From NCBI GenBank assembly GCA_001939145.1, contig LSRX01000132.1, positions 197,735 through 261,734 of the forward strand: DNA of 64,000 nt, in the 5' to 3' direction. The position numbers were made by a program, and so were the translations under genes. The notes beneath the pieces are model-generated. The model was given only the letters and a program-made list of their open reading frames with translations, made no database searches and had not been told where the DNA came from. Below, piece after piece: positions 62,662 through 64,000 of the stretch; the stretch's first letter is position 1; each line of letters opens with the position of its first letter. This DNA comes from Symbiodinium microadriaticum. Taxonomy: Eukaryota > Sar > Dinophyceae > Suessiales > Symbiodiniaceae.

Positions 62662-64000
62662 CCAGCCACTTTTCGCGCGCCGCATCTGGTGGCTCTCCGT
62701 GCCTGCAGAGATGCTGCGCGCATTTACAAGCGATTCTATCGGGTGTTGTAGGGTTTCTAAAGCCCCAATCTCCCTAAACCCTAAACCCTAAACCCCAAGC
62801 CCCAATCTCTAGTTCCTACACCCTAGACCCTGCACCTTGAACTGTAGACTTCCAGAATCTCGGGTTGCATGGGGGTTCTGTCCCGTTTTCCGAGGATCCT
62901 CCGATTCAGTGCCTACCTCTTCTGAAATTTCTATGTAGGATGAGCGTAATTCCGAAGCATCATGGCTTTCAGACGTGCTGAAGCCCAACCCTAAACCCTA
63001 AATCGTCTAAGAGTAAGGATATCCTTGGTCGCATTTTCAGTCCGAGCAACTAGGACCCTCCTTCTACCTTCGATACATAATAAGGGTTTAGGGTTTAGGG
63101 TTCTTAAGAACACCCTAACACTCCTCAGATAGCCCAACGTAGGTACTACTTACAGGCTGGAGACCCCAAGTAGGCACTGTTTGTATACTTGCAGTCTCAG
63201 GGTTAGGTGTTTAGGGGTCGAGGGTAGATGGAGGGTCTTGACAGGAAGCCCGAGGTAAACGGGTAATATAGGGGCCTTAATAATTAGAATAGGGTTTTGC
63301 GGCCCATTATACCATAATTATAAGAAGGAACCCCCAAAATAGTCTAGGTGATTAGTTAGGCCCCTACATTACTTTAGAGGCCTCATGACTTGGACTAGGG
63401 CCTGGGCTTTTGGGCTACAGAATTGATGTTAAGGAAGCCCCCGGAAAACTAAACCCCAGGGTTTGGGTTAGGGTTTAGGGTTTAGGGTTTAGGGTTTAGG
63501 GCTAGACCCTAAACTTTCGGCCCAGCCACTTTTCGTAGGCCGCATCTGTTGGCTCTCTGTGCCTGCAAAGGTGCTGCGCGCATTTACAAGCGACTTTTTT
63601 CGGGTGTTGCAATCTCTAGATTCTAGATCCTACACCCTAGACCCTGCACCTTAAACTGTAGTCTTCTAGAATCTAGGGTTTCATGGGGGTTCTGTCCCGT
63701 TTCCGGGGTCGACCTCATAGTCAGGTTCCTCCGATTCAGTGCTTACCTCTTCTGAAATTTCTATGTAGTATGAGGGTAATTCCGAAGCATCACGGCTTTC
63801 AGACGTGCTGAAGCTCTAACACCTAAAAGTAAGGATAACCTCTTAAGAACACCCTACTCCAGACAGCCCAACATAGGTACTAGGTACTACATACAGCCTA
63901 GAGACCCCAGGTAGGCACTGTTTGTATACTTGCAGTCTCAGGGTTAGGTGTTTAGGGGTCGAGGGTAGATGGAGGATCTTGACAGGAAGCCCGAGGTAAA
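62662..64000. repeat. Tandem duplication of about 0.75-0.87 kb, second copy cut by window end
   Basis: The sequence beginning CCAGCCACTTTTCG at 62662 recurs at 63532. Further matches are AGCCCAACGTAGG at 63131 against 63864, and TTGTATACTTGCAGTCTCAG in both copies. The offset falls from 870 to about 733 bases, so the copies differ by indels, partly in the telomere-like tracts at 62775-62795 and 63465-63505. No gene is seen in either copy. Confidence 0.85.

Noticed and set aside
1-64000. Dinoflagellate spliced-leader relic
   Set aside because: I looked for CATTTTGGCTCAAG-like sequence by eye on both strands and found none. A computed search would be needed to exclude degenerate copies.

Overview
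This window looks like nuclear DNA of a protist, most probably a dinoflagellate of the Symbiodiniaceae/Suessiales kind. The evidence is indirect: plant-type telomere-like TTTAGGG/CCCTAAA tracts scattered throughout in both orientations, very large LINE polyproteins, leucine-rich-repeat (LRR) genes made of many short exons, and almost no compact single-copy genes. I see no bacterial operons, rRNA, tRNA or CRISPR. The assignment is an inference and the genus cannot be fixed from the sequence alone.

Layout, left to right. 6-6935 (+): an intact LINE ORF2 polyprotein (element A) carrying RNase H, AP-type endonuclease, reverse transcriptase (RT) and zinc fingers in that order. 6.9-9.85 kb: intergenic DNA full of telomere-like tracts. 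9849-16733 (-): a second, divergent ORF2 (element B) with the same domain order. 17.6-19.2 kb (-): a decayed gene with in-frame stops. 19.0-23.3 kb: copy A of a roughly 4-kb duplicated block whose other copies lie at 44.8-48.6 kb (B), 26.6-27.1 kb (C, partial) and 43.8-44.5 kb (D, partial). 27.7-29.4 kb (-): short LRR exons, continuing after a 292-base N gap into a second LRR-coding block at 30.4-32.3 kb whose N-terminal part carries SHCWE and RGWC motifs. 32.7-40.0 kb: a Penelope-like retroelement on the minus strand with a separate upstream GIY-YIG nuclease ORF, a frameshifted RT and about 340-bp flanking direct repeats. 40-43.8 and 48.6-51.5 kb: no confident gene. 53.2-55.6 kb (-): the 5' part only of a third LINE (element C), with complete ORF1 and an overlapping ORF2 start. 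56-64 kb: intergenic DNA with telomere-like tracts, MITE-like palindromes, microsatellites and a tandem duplication running off the right end.

The most striking signal is not a gene. The whole contig between two N gaps (29739-51499) carries runs of 12 G on an exact 59-base grid with unchanged phase for 21.7 kb. Comparison with duplicated sequence inside the window shows that each run replaces 12 original bases and does not insert new ones. It crosses genes, retroelements and satellites alike, so I read it as a data or assembly artefact, not as a G-quadruplex array or a CRISPR-like array. It makes every Gly4/Pro4 run in conceptual proteins from this region spurious and hides about one fifth of the bases where it is present.

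The genuine biology is mostly retroelement biology. Two LINEs share an unusual order with RNase H upstream of the endonuclease. A third shows an ATGA overlap between ORF1 and ORF2, which suggests coupled translation. The Penelope-like element has its nuclease ahead of the RT. The LRR genes are the main candidates for host function.
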